Source of the DNA: Candidatus Dojkabacteria bacterium UBA5232
GTDB taxonomy: Bacteria; Patescibacteriota; Dojkabacteria; SC72
Length of the DNA stretch: 15,152 bases
Assembly (NCBI GenBank): GCA_002409215.1
Contig: DHUO01000001.1
Location: 11,669-26,820, forward strand
Reading direction: 5' to 3'
The notes beneath the pieces are model-generated. The model did not search any database and was not told the origin of the DNA. It saw only the letters and a list, made by a program, of their open reading frames with translations. The translations under genes were made by a program, and so were the position numbers. This document shows positions 7,154 to 13,943 of this stretch, in pieces (positions within the stretch are counted from its first letter, which is position 1; every line of letters starts with the position of its first letter).

Positions 7154-7168
7154 GCCAGGCCCCTTGTT
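7136..7168 (+). repeat. Right REP-like hairpin flanking the RAYT gene
   Basis: A 10-bp stem (7136-7145 with 7159-7168, one G-T wobble) closes a 13-nt loop that contains CCTAGG. The core AGGGGCAGACCTAGGCCAG (7140-7158) is the inverted copy of the left repeat. The CTAG at 7150-7153 supplies the TAG stop codon of the RAYT gene on the plus strand and of the SpoU-family gene on the minus strand. The hairpin may also help to end both convergent transcripts, although it lacks a long T-tract. Confidence 0.8.
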
Positions 7169-7608
7169 ATTTCGTACAGGACAGCGGTGGCACAGTTTGC
7201 AACGTTTAGTGATTCTTTCATGCCCCGCATAGGGACATATATCTTCTTGTCTGAATCTTCTAAGATATCTTCTCCAACGCCCATCTTTTCATGTCCAAAT
7301 ACCAAAGCCACTCTTTCCGGATAATGAACTTGCTGAAAATCCTCTGCATCTTCAGTTAGTTCCACAGAGTAGATAGGTATGTTTTGTTCTCTAATCTCCT
7401 CAAGTGCTTCTTCTGTGGTGTCGTAATGTTCTGAAGGTACCATATCTATAGCGCCCAGCGCAGTTTTCTCCAGTTTCGGATTGTCAATATCACTTGTCAT
7501 TCCACAAAGATATATCTTCTTCACACTCCCTGCCCCATCAGCGGATCTAAATATGCTCCCAACATTAAAAACAGACCGAATATTATCTAATACAATATGA
7601 ATTTCCAT
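7150..7608 (-). CDS. SpoU/TrmH-family RNA 2'-O-methyltransferase (SPOUT fold)
   Basis: Compact 152-residue knotted methyltransferase with only the catalytic domain. Motif 1 is NIRSVFNVGSIFRSADGAG (residues 9-27), motif 2 is FGHEKMGV (104-111) and motif 3 is VPMRGMKESLNVANCATA (125-142). All are typical of SpoU enzymes that methylate ribose 2'-OH in tRNA or rRNA. The exact target cannot be told from sequence. The ATG shares its A with the TAA of recG (TAATG), so the gene is translationally coupled to recG. Its final residues TRGLA and its TAG stop are encoded inside the right REP-like repeat, which suggests that insertion of the repeat reset the C-terminus. Confidence 0.9.
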   Translation of the reverse strand: MEIHIVLDNIRSVFNVGSIFRSADGAGSVKKIYLCGMTSDIDNPKLEKTALGAIDMVPSEHYDTTEEALEEIREQNIPIYSVELTEDAEDFQQVHYPERVALVFGHEKMGVGEDILEDSDKKIYVPMRGMKESLNVANCATAVLYEITRGLA

Positions 7609-9617
7609 TACTTAAAAAGATTATCTAATATATATTCCAAGTCATTATCTTCCTTTATTAATTTTTTCGCAAATCTTCTTGCTTTTTTAAGAAGTGCCAC
7701 ATCGTATATATCGGCTGCTTTGAAAATAGGTACACCAGATTGTTTTGTCCCGTATACCTCACCCGGTCCTCTTGTTTGAAGGTCATACTGTGCAACATCA
7801 AATCCCGAAGAATGTTTCGAGAAATAGATTAATCTCTTCTCTGCTTCAGACTCTCTTGTAACTGAATTGCTGGGAATTACAAAACAGTATGATTCTTTAT
7901 CGCTTCTTCCTACCCTACCCCTAAGTTGGTGAAGTTGGGCAAGTCCAAACCTTTCAGCATCCTCTACAACCATAATTGTTGCATCAGGAATATCAATCCC
8001 TACTTCTATGACGGTTGTGGATACAAGAATATCAATCTTCTTTTCTCTAAACTCCTCAAGTAGTTTGCTCTTCTCCCTCTCTTTCAACTTGCCGTGCAGA
8101 TATTTTACTTTCAATCCCTTAAAAATTTCAGTCAGGTTCTCAAACTCATTCAATACAGACTTCCTTGTAGATTTCTCTGTCTCTTCGATTAGCGGATATA
8201 TGAAAAATGCTTGACTCTCACCTTTGCTTTTTACAATTTTTTCTTTCACCCAATCAAAGCATTCGAACCTTTTCTTTGTAGGTGTGTAATATGTCTTCAC
8301 CTCTATCCTGTTCTTAGGCTTCTCCTTAATTTCGGAAACATCCAATCCTCCAAAAAATATCTCTGTGAGACTTCTAGGAATTGGTGTTGCGGTCATAGTT
8401 AGATAATGAGGGGAATACTTACTTTTCCTTCTAAAATACTCTCTTTGCTCTACTCCGAATCTGTGTTGCTCATCAATTATCACAAGATTAAGATCTTTAG
8501 GTAGATCCATTTCGTACAAGATAGCGTGTGTGCCGATAATCAACTTATTATCAGCATCAGAAATAATCTTTTCTGATGATATGCACAATTCAATATCGAC
8601 ATTAAAATCTTTGAGAAGTTTTTTGAATGTTTGAAAATGTTGTCTGGCTAAGACAGTTGTTGGGGCTAGAAGAATAGAGGAGAATCCGTTTCTGATACAA
8701 TTTAAAATTGCAATAGCAGAAACTACAGTTTTACCACTTCCCACATCACCATTGAGGAGTCGGGTCATAGGTATGGAACTATTGTAATCATGGAGAATGT
8801 CTTCTACAGCCTTGTTTTGGTCATTTGTTAATTCGTAAGGTAATGATTTGATGAACTCATTTACAACCCTACTCTTAAGTCCAATCTTCCTAGCTTTTTC
8901 TTTTTTCTTCTCTTCTCTTTCTCTTTCAATCTTGATTGCAACTCTTAACATTTCGTCAAATGCGAGTCTTTCTCTTGCAAGAGTAATGTCTGTTTTGTTA
9001 TCAGGAAAGTGCATTTTTTGCAATGCGTCGAAGATGAAGAGCAACTCTGGGTTGCCTTCCTTAATGTGTGTTTTTAGGGGATCTTGGAAAATCTGGGGTA
9101 TATCTTTTTGCAATTGAGAAATTTTTCTTCTTAACATAGCAGATGTCAAACCTTTTGTTTCCGGATACACACCAACAATTTTACCTACGTGTAATTGTTT
9201 CTCTTTATCATATTTGAATTTCTCGTATTTAGGGTTATATATATTCTTGCTCTTTCCATTTTTACTCACGGAGTACTTAGCATCAAAAAGATATATCTGA
9301 CCTTTTTGTAATGTCTTTTGTAAGTATGCTTGGTTAAAATATACTAATCGAAGAGTTCCTGTATCATCTTTTACCTTAACAGTTGTAATTTTCTTTCGAA
9401 AATATGTTGTGCTTACATCTTCTACTTCAGCTAAGAATGTTCCTTCTCCTTTTTCCTTAAATTCTTTGATTGGAATAATTTCTGATGTGTCTTGATATCG
9501 AAATGGTATATGGGAAAGAAGTTCTCCCACAGTATTTAATCCTAAGTTTTGATACAAAAACAAAGACTTAGGTCCTATACCTTTTAATTCAGATATTGGT
9601 GTATTTTTACCTAGCAT
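7608..9617 (-). CDS. recG: ATP-dependent DNA helicase RecG
   Basis: Double-stranded DNA translocase that remodels stalled forks and Holliday junctions. The 669 residues contain the N-terminal wedge/OB region (about 1-200; helix-hairpin-helix-like ISELKGIGPKSLFLYQNLG at 8-26), Walker A GDVGSGKT (290-297), the DExH box DEQH (382-385), TATPIPRSL (409-417) and motif VI QLRGRVGR. The C-terminal end has the RecG-type stretch DVAQYDLQTRGPGEVYGTKQSG. The length is close to E. coli RecG (693). It starts one base after the stop of a 39-residue ORF (TAAGATG) and ends in TAATG with the methyltransferase gene, so all three are probably co-translated. Confidence 0.97.
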   Translation of the reverse strand: MLGKNTPISELKGIGPKSLFLYQNLGLNTVGELLSHIPFRYQDTSEIIPIKEFKEKGEGTFLAEVEDVSTTYFRKKITTVKVKDDTGTLRLVYFNQAYLQKTLQKGQIYLFDAKYSVSKNGKSKNIYNPKYEKFKYDKEKQLHVGKIVGVYPETKGLTSAMLRRKISQLQKDIPQIFQDPLKTHIKEGNPELLFIFDALQKMHFPDNKTDITLARERLAFDEMLRVAIKIEREREEKKKEKARKIGLKSRVVNEFIKSLPYELTNDQNKAVEDILHDYNSSIPMTRLLNGDVGSGKTVVSAIAILNCIRNGFSSILLAPTTVLARQHFQTFKKLLKDFNVDIELCISSEKIISDADNKLIIGTHAILYEMDLPKDLNLVIIDEQHRFGVEQREYFRRKSKYSPHYLTMTATPIPRSLTEIFFGGLDVSEIKEKPKNRIEVKTYYTPTKKRFECFDWVKEKIVKSKGESQAFFIYPLIEETEKSTRKSVLNEFENLTEIFKGLKVKYLHGKLKEREKSKLLEEFREKKIDILVSTTVIEVGIDIPDATIMVVEDAERFGLAQLHQLRGRVGRSDKESYCFVIPSNSVTRESEAEKRLIYFSKHSSGFDVAQYDLQTRGPGEVYGTKQSGVPIFKAADIYDVALLKKARRFAKKLIKEDNDLEYILDNLFK

Positions 9618-9618
9618 C

Positions 9619-9738
9619 TTAGAGAGATGTGAGAACCAAAATCATAGGTACTATTATGCTTGCGAGGAGCACAATAGCCATGATGATATTTACAATCTTA
9701 TTTGTTTTTTCTTTTGTTTTCTTTCTTATTTTTGCCAT
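9619..9738 (-). CDS. Small single-pass membrane protein, 39 residues, unknown function
   Basis: I do not recognise this family. The ORF begins MAKIRKKTKEKTNK, with eight Lys/Arg in the first 14 residues. It continues with an unbroken hydrophobic stretch of about 24 residues (IVNIIMAIVLLASIIVPMIL and onward) to the end. The charge pattern predicts one transmembrane helix with a cytoplasmic N-terminus. It fills the gap between rel and recG almost completely and ends at TAA one base before the recG ATG. A TAGAAT box lies 5 nt upstream of its ATG. The snug fit, the amphipathic design and the coupling support a real gene. It could alternatively act mainly as a leader that couples translation to recG. 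Confidence 0.6.
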   Translation of the reverse strand: MAKIRKKTKEKTNKIVNIIMAIVLLASIIVPMILVLTSL

Positions 9739-9743
9739 ACTCT

Positions 9744-9749
9744 ATTCTA
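9744..9749 (-). promoter_or_regulatory. Possible -10 box before the small membrane ORF
   Basis: TAGAAT on the minus strand ends 5 nt before the ATG at 9738, in the same leaderless spacing as several neighbours. A weak AGAG lies in the gap. Readthrough from rel is an equally good explanation for expression. Confidence 0.3.
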
Positions 9750-9764
9750 ACTCTTTTTCATTTT

Positions 9765-11228
9765 TTATTTAAGCCCCTGCTTCAAGTTCTTTTTTATTTT
9801 ACTTCTAGTACTAAGAGAATTTGCATATTCAAGTGTAGAATCTTTCTGATGAGTTTTGTTTTTATCTGTTTTGATCTCAACAGTATCTCCTGTTTCTAAT
9901 TCTTGGGCTAATTTCGCAGGTATCCCATTGACTTTCGCACTCTCTGCTTTATTTCCTATATCTGTATGAAGTTTAAATGCAAAATCTAGTACGGTATCCC
10001 CCTTATCTAATGCGATTATTTTTCCTTTTGGGGTGAAGGTAAAAACCTCATCATCGAATATATTGCAGGTTATAGGAGACGATTTTTTTTCTTTGCTTTC
10101 AATTAAACTTTTTCTTATCTCATCTTGTATCTGCTTAACCCAATCATATTTGTTTGTAGGTTTTGCAAATCTTGATTGGCTTGCTTTATACGCTATATGG
10201 GACGCTTTACCAAAAGTGTTTTCTTTGTACATATCTTCTGTGAGAATTTGTATCTCTAAAAACAGATCCGATATTTTTGAGAACTTAATTGGGAACTGTA
10301 CGGCCTTGTATCCGTTAGGTTTTGGGTTTGCAATATAGTCGTCAAATCTCTCTTCATTTATTTCCCCATTGTCCATTAATTTCTCTAAAACTTCATAGCA
10401 GGAATTAATATCTTGTGTGACTACTCTAAAAGCAATTAAATCATCCAATCTGCGGATGTTAGGGTCTATCCATTCTTTTTCATATTTTTTTAACTTTTTA
10501 TATATACTGTATTTACTTTTAATCCTTCCTCCTACTTTTGCATTGATACCAGACTCTTTGACTCTTCTATTTATTTCGTCTTTATACTTGTTTAACATTT
10601 CAGTACATATTCCTTGAGATTGCATTTTATTTGAAATGCTTTTGTATTCTATTGGTAGTGAGTATGAAAAGGCACCTTCTTCGAGTTCTTTTTTCAAATC
10701 CTCTAGATGAAGATACTCTGCAAGTACCCCATATATGTGTAATGCTTTGTGTAATTTATTCTTTTGCATTTCTTCTGGAATCTGATCAAATGCTCTTATG
10801 TCGTGCAGTGTGTCGTATACCTTAAGATATACTGGTCGTAGGTCGTTTGAAACGTTTAGGACATACTTTATTATGATTTCTGTGTTTGTGTCTGGGCTGT
10901 CAGTACCTCTTTTTATTTTCCTAACACCATCTAGTATGTTTATTACATCATGAGAGAATCTTTTACGAATCTCTTCCTCTATGACTTCGTTCATTTTTAT
11001 TTCATGGAATATTGTTGCAGTAGCGGTGTTAAAGTCCAAACCTTTTTCTAATAGCGAGATGGCTATTTCTAGTACATGGTTTATCATAGGGACTCCGTTA
11101 TATCTTGTCTTCCCGTTATATTTTTCTTCTGCAAATGATATAACTTCTTTCAAATCTTGTGTGAATCTAGGAGAAACAAGGGAATGTATCCTGTTTTTTA
11201 ATACACCAGTTGGTGTTATATTTTTCAT
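9765..11228 (-). CDS. rel: Rel/SpoT homologue with degenerate hydrolase site and no C-terminal regulatory domains
   Basis: Makes, and in most relatives also degrades, the alarmone (p)ppGpp. Domains in its 487 residues are an HD hydrolase-like domain (about 25-160), the synthetase domain (about 225-350: GGRIKSKYSIYKKLKK, D263 in LDDLIAFRVV, YIANPKPNGY, E325 in EIQI) and a TGS domain (about 388-455: VFTFTPKGKIIALDKGD). It then stops, lacking the zinc-finger/RIS and ACT domains of full-length Rel (usually over 700 residues). Aligned by eye to Streptococcus Rel, R42, H51, H75 and D139 are kept. However, the HD aspartate is E76, the ED pair is M79-N80, and the Asn of LHN is D143. Hydrolysis is therefore doubtful, while the two key acidic synthetase residues remain. 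Its ATG directly follows the tyrS stop (TAAATG). Confidence 0.88.
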   Translation of the reverse strand: MKNITPTGVLKNRIHSLVSPRFTQDLKEVISFAEEKYNGKTRYNGVPMINHVLEIAISLLEKGLDFNTATATIFHEIKMNEVIEEEIRKRFSHDVINILDGVRKIKRGTDSPDTNTEIIIKYVLNVSNDLRPVYLKVYDTLHDIRAFDQIPEEMQKNKLHKALHIYGVLAEYLHLEDLKKELEEGAFSYSLPIEYKSISNKMQSQGICTEMLNKYKDEINRRVKESGINAKVGGRIKSKYSIYKKLKKYEKEWIDPNIRRLDDLIAFRVVTQDINSCYEVLEKLMDNGEINEERFDDYIANPKPNGYKAVQFPIKFSKISDLFLEIQILTEDMYKENTFGKASHIAYKASQSRFAKPTNKYDWVKQIQDEIRKSLIESKEKKSSPITCNIFDDEVFTFTPKGKIIALDKGDTVLDFAFKLHTDIGNKAESAKVNGIPAKLAQELETGDTVEIKTDKNKTHQKDSTLEYANSLSTRSKIKKNLKQGLK

Positions 11229-12458
11229 TTACTTTTGAATTTTTATTTTTGTAATATGTCGACCTACTTTTAAGATTAGGTCGGATTGTGTCATATCAAT
11301 TTCTTCGTTATATGATGTTTTCTTTGTATCATTGATTTTCACCGCTCCTTGGTCGACGAGTCTTCTTGCTTCTGATTTACTTTTCGCAAATTCTAACTCT
11401 ACAATTAAATCTGCTAATTGAATCTTTTGGGTACTAATAGTTTTTGTTGGTATTTCTACTTCGGTATCTTTTTTCTGAAAAATTGATTCGAAGAATTCTT
11501 GTGCTTTTGTTGCATCTTGTTCAGATGTTATTTCAGATGTAATTCTGTAAGCTAATTCTTTTTTGAGAATCATAGGGTTTTCACCTTTTTCTATTCTCTT
11601 TTTGTACTCCTCTATTTCATCTAATCCTGCATTGGTTAATATCTCAAATGCAACGATGATTGCACTATCTTCGAAGGACATTATCTTCCCATATATATTT
11701 TCTGGGGTGTCATCTAAGCTGACCATATTTCCTTCCGATTTACCCATTTTTGTTCCATCTGATGTTGTAAGAAGCTTGCCAGCAACTACAAATTTTTCTT
11801 TATTTAAGTGATTTGCTACCATATCTCTTCCTGCTAACATATTGAAGAGTTGATCATTGCCTCCCACTTCGATATCAACATCCATTATTACGGAATCGTA
11901 TCCTTGCATTAGTGGATAAAGGAATTCGTTTAGATAGATTGGTCTGTCATCTTCCAATCTTTGTTGGTACATACTTCTTTTGAGCATCTGTTGGACAGTG
12001 AATTCCGTGGCTAGTTTTATTACATCTTCAAACTTCAATTCACTATGCCATTCGCTATTGTATTTTATTTCTATTGGGTTCTCTTTGTTGTTTACATCGA
12101 TTATGTGTGATGCTTGCTCTACATACTTCTTCATGTTTTCTTCGACTTGTTCTTTTGTTAGTACTTCTCTAGCAGATGCTCTAGCATCTTTTTTCCCAGA
12201 GGGGTCTCCTATTCTTCCAGTGAAATCACCAATCAAGAAGATTACTCTATGTCCAAGTTTTCTAAAGTCTTCTAACTTCCTCATTCCTACTGTGTGTCCG
12301 ATATGTAGTGTTGAAGCGGTAGGGTCAAAGCCTTGATATATTGTTAATCGTTCGCCTGTGAGTAACTTTTCTTTAAGTGCCTCTTTTGAAGGGAGTATTT
12401 GTTCTATTCCCTTGTTGAGTATTCTTTCTATTATTTCTGGGTCTTTTTTGATTTCCAT
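11229..12458 (-). CDS. tyrS: Tyrosyl-tRNA synthetase
   Basis: Class I synthetase that charges tRNA-Tyr. The 409 residues show HIGH (52-55 in STLHIGHTVG), the tyrosine-pocket region GGNDQ (199-203), the KMSKS loop as KMGKS (237-241) and a C-terminal S4 RNA-binding domain (about 345-405, with LADLIVELEFAKSKSEARRL). The spacing and the KMGKS form place it in the second bacterial TyrRS group (TyrZ-like) rather than the B. stearothermophilus type. This placement is from memory. The ATG is 6 nt after a TATAAT box, so the mRNA is probably leaderless. The stop is immediately followed by the rel ATG. Confidence 0.95.
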   Translation of the reverse strand: MEIKKDPEIIERILNKGIEQILPSKEALKEKLLTGERLTIYQGFDPTASTLHIGHTVGMRKLEDFRKLGHRVIFLIGDFTGRIGDPSGKKDARASAREVLTKEQVEENMKKYVEQASHIIDVNNKENPIEIKYNSEWHSELKFEDVIKLATEFTVQQMLKRSMYQQRLEDDRPIYLNEFLYPLMQGYDSVIMDVDIEVGGNDQLFNMLAGRDMVANHLNKEKFVVAGKLLTTSDGTKMGKSEGNMVSLDDTPENIYGKIMSFEDSAIIVAFEILTNAGLDEIEEYKKRIEKGENPMILKKELAYRITSEITSEQDATKAQEFFESIFQKKDTEVEIPTKTISTQKIQLADLIVELEFAKSKSEARRLVDQGAVKINDTKKTSYNEEIDMTQSDLILKVGRHITKIKIQK

Positions 12459-12464
12459 ATGTTT

Positions 12465-12470
12465 ATTATA
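12465..12470 (-). promoter_or_regulatory. -10 box for leaderless tyrS-rel transcript
   Basis: Consensus TATAAT on the minus strand ends 6 nt before the tyrS ATG, inside an AT repeat. The 51-nt gap to rarA holds no obvious hairpin terminator or Shine-Dalgarno. This likely starts the tyrS-rel-small ORF-recG-methyltransferase transcript. Confidence 0.6.
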
Positions 12471-12509
12471 TATATATTCCTGTTAACTTTCCAGAGTGTT
12501 CAGAAATAG

Positions 12510-13715
12510 TTAATGAATATATTTACGATTTTTTAATTTATCTGGCATACATTGCTGATTTGACTTCTTACTCGCCAAATCATGGTCATATTCATAGTTC
12601 TTGCCGTATCCCATCTCTTTCATTAACTTTGTTGGTGCATTTCTAATGTTCATGGGTACTGGTAGATTGCCATACTTCTCAATATCTTCCTTCACCTCCC
12701 CTTCTACTCTGTATGCCGTATTGTCCTTTGGAGCATTAGAAAGATATATTGCTAGTTGCATCAGGAAGACTTCACATTCAGGCATTCCAATTTTTTGACA
12801 GGATTCATATACCGCATTTGCTAAAACAACTGCATTTGGGTCTGCATTCCCAATATCTTCACTAGCAAATCTTAACAATCTTCTTGCAATGTAAAGTGGG
12901 TCTTCCCCTCCAGCTAGCATTCTGCCGACCCAGTAACATGCTGCATCAGGATTAGAGGATCTCATTGATTTGTGTATTGCAGAGATGATGTTGTAGTGTT
13001 CTTCTCCTGTTTTGTCGTAATATAGAGGTTTCTGTACTGTATCTTTTAGGATTTTCTCTGTTATCTCTGCTTTTTCTCCTTCTTTTACAGCACTTGCCAA
13101 TGTTGTACTCATTTCAAGAATATTTAATGCAGAGCGGATATCTCCATTTGAGAGTGAACAGATATATTCTAAAACCTTTTTTGATATTTTAATATGAGGA
13201 TATTCTTTTTTAGCGATTGTTTTAAGAAGAGTGTATATATCTTCTTCTGTTTGTTGGTTGAAAACAAACACCTTGGTTCTTGATAGTAGTGCAGAAATTA
13301 TAGTGAAAGAGGGGTTTTCAGTTGTAGCCCCTATCAATGTAATTATCCCCTTTTCAACATATGGAAGAAGGGCATCTTGCTGGGCTTTGTTCCATCTATG
13401 TATCTCATCAAGAAAAAGAATTGTTTTTTTACCGTACTGTTGATTTCCAAGAGCTATTTTAATTATTTTTCGCAAAGCATCTTTACCGCTATTTACAGCC
13501 TGCATTTTGTGGAAGTCGTAGTACAGATTAAGAGAAAGGATGTATGCAAGTGTCGTTTTCCCCGTACCCGGTGGCCCCCAGAAAATCATAGATGGGATTT
13601 TGCCTGTTTCAAGAAACTTCCTTATTGGGGCATCGTTTCCGACTAAATGTTCTTGTCCGACAAAATCATCTAATGTTCTAGGCCTGTACTTTGATGCTAA
13701 AGGTTCATTGCTCAT
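12510..13715 (-). CDS. rarA: Replication-associated recombination protein A (RarA/MgsA AAA+ ATPase)
   Basis: Clamp-loader-related AAA+ ATPase that acts at stalled replication forks. The 401 residues have the RarA start PLASKYRPRTLDDFVGQEHL (5-24), Walker A GPPGTGKT (47-54), Walker B with DEIHRW (103-108), sensor 1 in IGATTENPS (128-136), an arginine-finger region SALLSR (141-146) and sensor 2 GDIRSALN. The tetramerisation domain has AYRVEG, and the usual C-terminal signature appears as CMPDKLKNRKYI. All catalytic residues are present. A TATAAT box ends 5 nt before the ATG. The gene is divergent from the M23 peptidase-like gene, and tyrS follows it on the same strand. Confidence 0.96.
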   Translation of the reverse strand: MSNEPLASKYRPRTLDDFVGQEHLVGNDAPIRKFLETGKIPSMIFWGPPGTGKTTLAYILSLNLYYDFHKMQAVNSGKDALRKIIKIALGNQQYGKKTILFLDEIHRWNKAQQDALLPYVEKGIITLIGATTENPSFTIISALLSRTKVFVFNQQTEEDIYTLLKTIAKKEYPHIKISKKVLEYICSLSNGDIRSALNILEMSTTLASAVKEGEKAEITEKILKDTVQKPLYYDKTGEEHYNIISAIHKSMRSSNPDAACYWVGRMLAGGEDPLYIARRLLRFASEDIGNADPNAVVLANAVYESCQKIGMPECEVFLMQLAIYLSNAPKDNTAYRVEGEVKEDIEKYGNLPVPMNIRNAPTKLMKEMGYGKNYEYDHDLASKKSNQQCMPDKLKNRKYIH

Positions 13716-13720
13716 ATGTG

Positions 13721-13726
13721 ATTATA
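13721..13726 (-). promoter_or_regulatory. -10 box for leaderless rarA
   Basis: Consensus TATAAT on the minus strand ends 5 nt before the rarA ATG (13715). This gives a start site at or just inside the start codon. It is part of the divergent promoter region shared with the peptidase-like gene. Confidence 0.6.
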
Positions 13727-13743
13727 CAACATAAGCTCTGAAC

Positions 13744-13772
13744 TTGAAGTTTGCCCCAACCTATAGTATAAT
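13744..13772 (+). promoter_or_regulatory. Strong sigma-70-type promoter of the M23-like gene
   Basis: TTGAAG (13744-13749), a 17-nt spacer and a consensus TATAAT (13767-13772) form the best complete promoter in the window. Transcription should start near 13779, giving a 5' untranslated leader of about 165 nt. That contrasts with the apparently leaderless genes around it. Confidence 0.8.
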
Positions 13773-13776
13773 ATAG

Positions 13777-13813
13777 GTAGGTATGCATAATGCTACCTAC
13801 TGCTCTTTAACAA
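13777..13813 (+). promoter_or_regulatory. rRNA-like antitermination leader: boxB-like hairpin plus boxA
   Basis: A hairpin (13777-13800: 7-bp GTAGGTA/TACCTAC stem, one bulged T, three more pairs, 3-nt loop) lies at the predicted 5' end of the transcript. It is followed at once by TGCTCTTTAACAA (13801-13813). That 13-mer equals the boxA of E. coli rRNA operon leaders as I know it, where boxB also precedes boxA. In E. coli, boxA is bound by NusB and S10 and suppresses termination on structured RNA. A clear boxC was not found. Confidence 0.6.
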
Positions 13814-13836
13814 GATTCTACTTATCCTCACTTTTG

Positions 13837-13904
13837 TTTTTGGGTCACCCAATATGTTTTTTAGATACATTTTTTAGAAGACATATCGGGTGAATCCCCA
13901 AAAA
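13837..13904 (+). repeat. Large leader inverted repeat
   Basis: TTTTTGGG (13837-13844) pairs with CCCAAAAA (13897-13904). TCACCC (13845-13850) pairs with GGGTGA (13888-13893), and ATATGT (13852-13857) pairs with ACATAT (13881-13886). The only flaws are one A-C mismatch and a 3-nt bulge. The 23-nt loop is T-rich and holds part of a direct repeat of TTTTTTAGA. It would form a long hairpin in the middle of the leader, between boxA and the ribosome site. Confidence 0.8.
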
Positions 13905-13918
13905 AAAATAATAAAAAA

Positions 13919-13939
13919 TCTCCCGATGGGAGAAGGAGG
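13919..13939 (+). promoter_or_regulatory. Hairpin followed by AGGAGG ribosome-binding site
   Basis: TCTCCC-GAT-GGGAGA (13919-13933) is a 6-bp hairpin directly abutting AGGAGG (13934-13939), which lies 4 nt before the ATG at 13944. This is the only full Shine-Dalgarno site I see in the window and it fixes the start of the M23-like gene. The hairpin may keep the site unpaired and accessible. Confidence 0.85.
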
Positions 13940-13943
13940 AAAA

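Noticed and set aside
13890..13943. Longer N-terminus of the M23-like protein starting at GTG 13890
   Set aside because: It would begin inside the leader inverted repeat. The ATG at 13944 has AGGAGG in front and gives a proper hydrophobic signal start.
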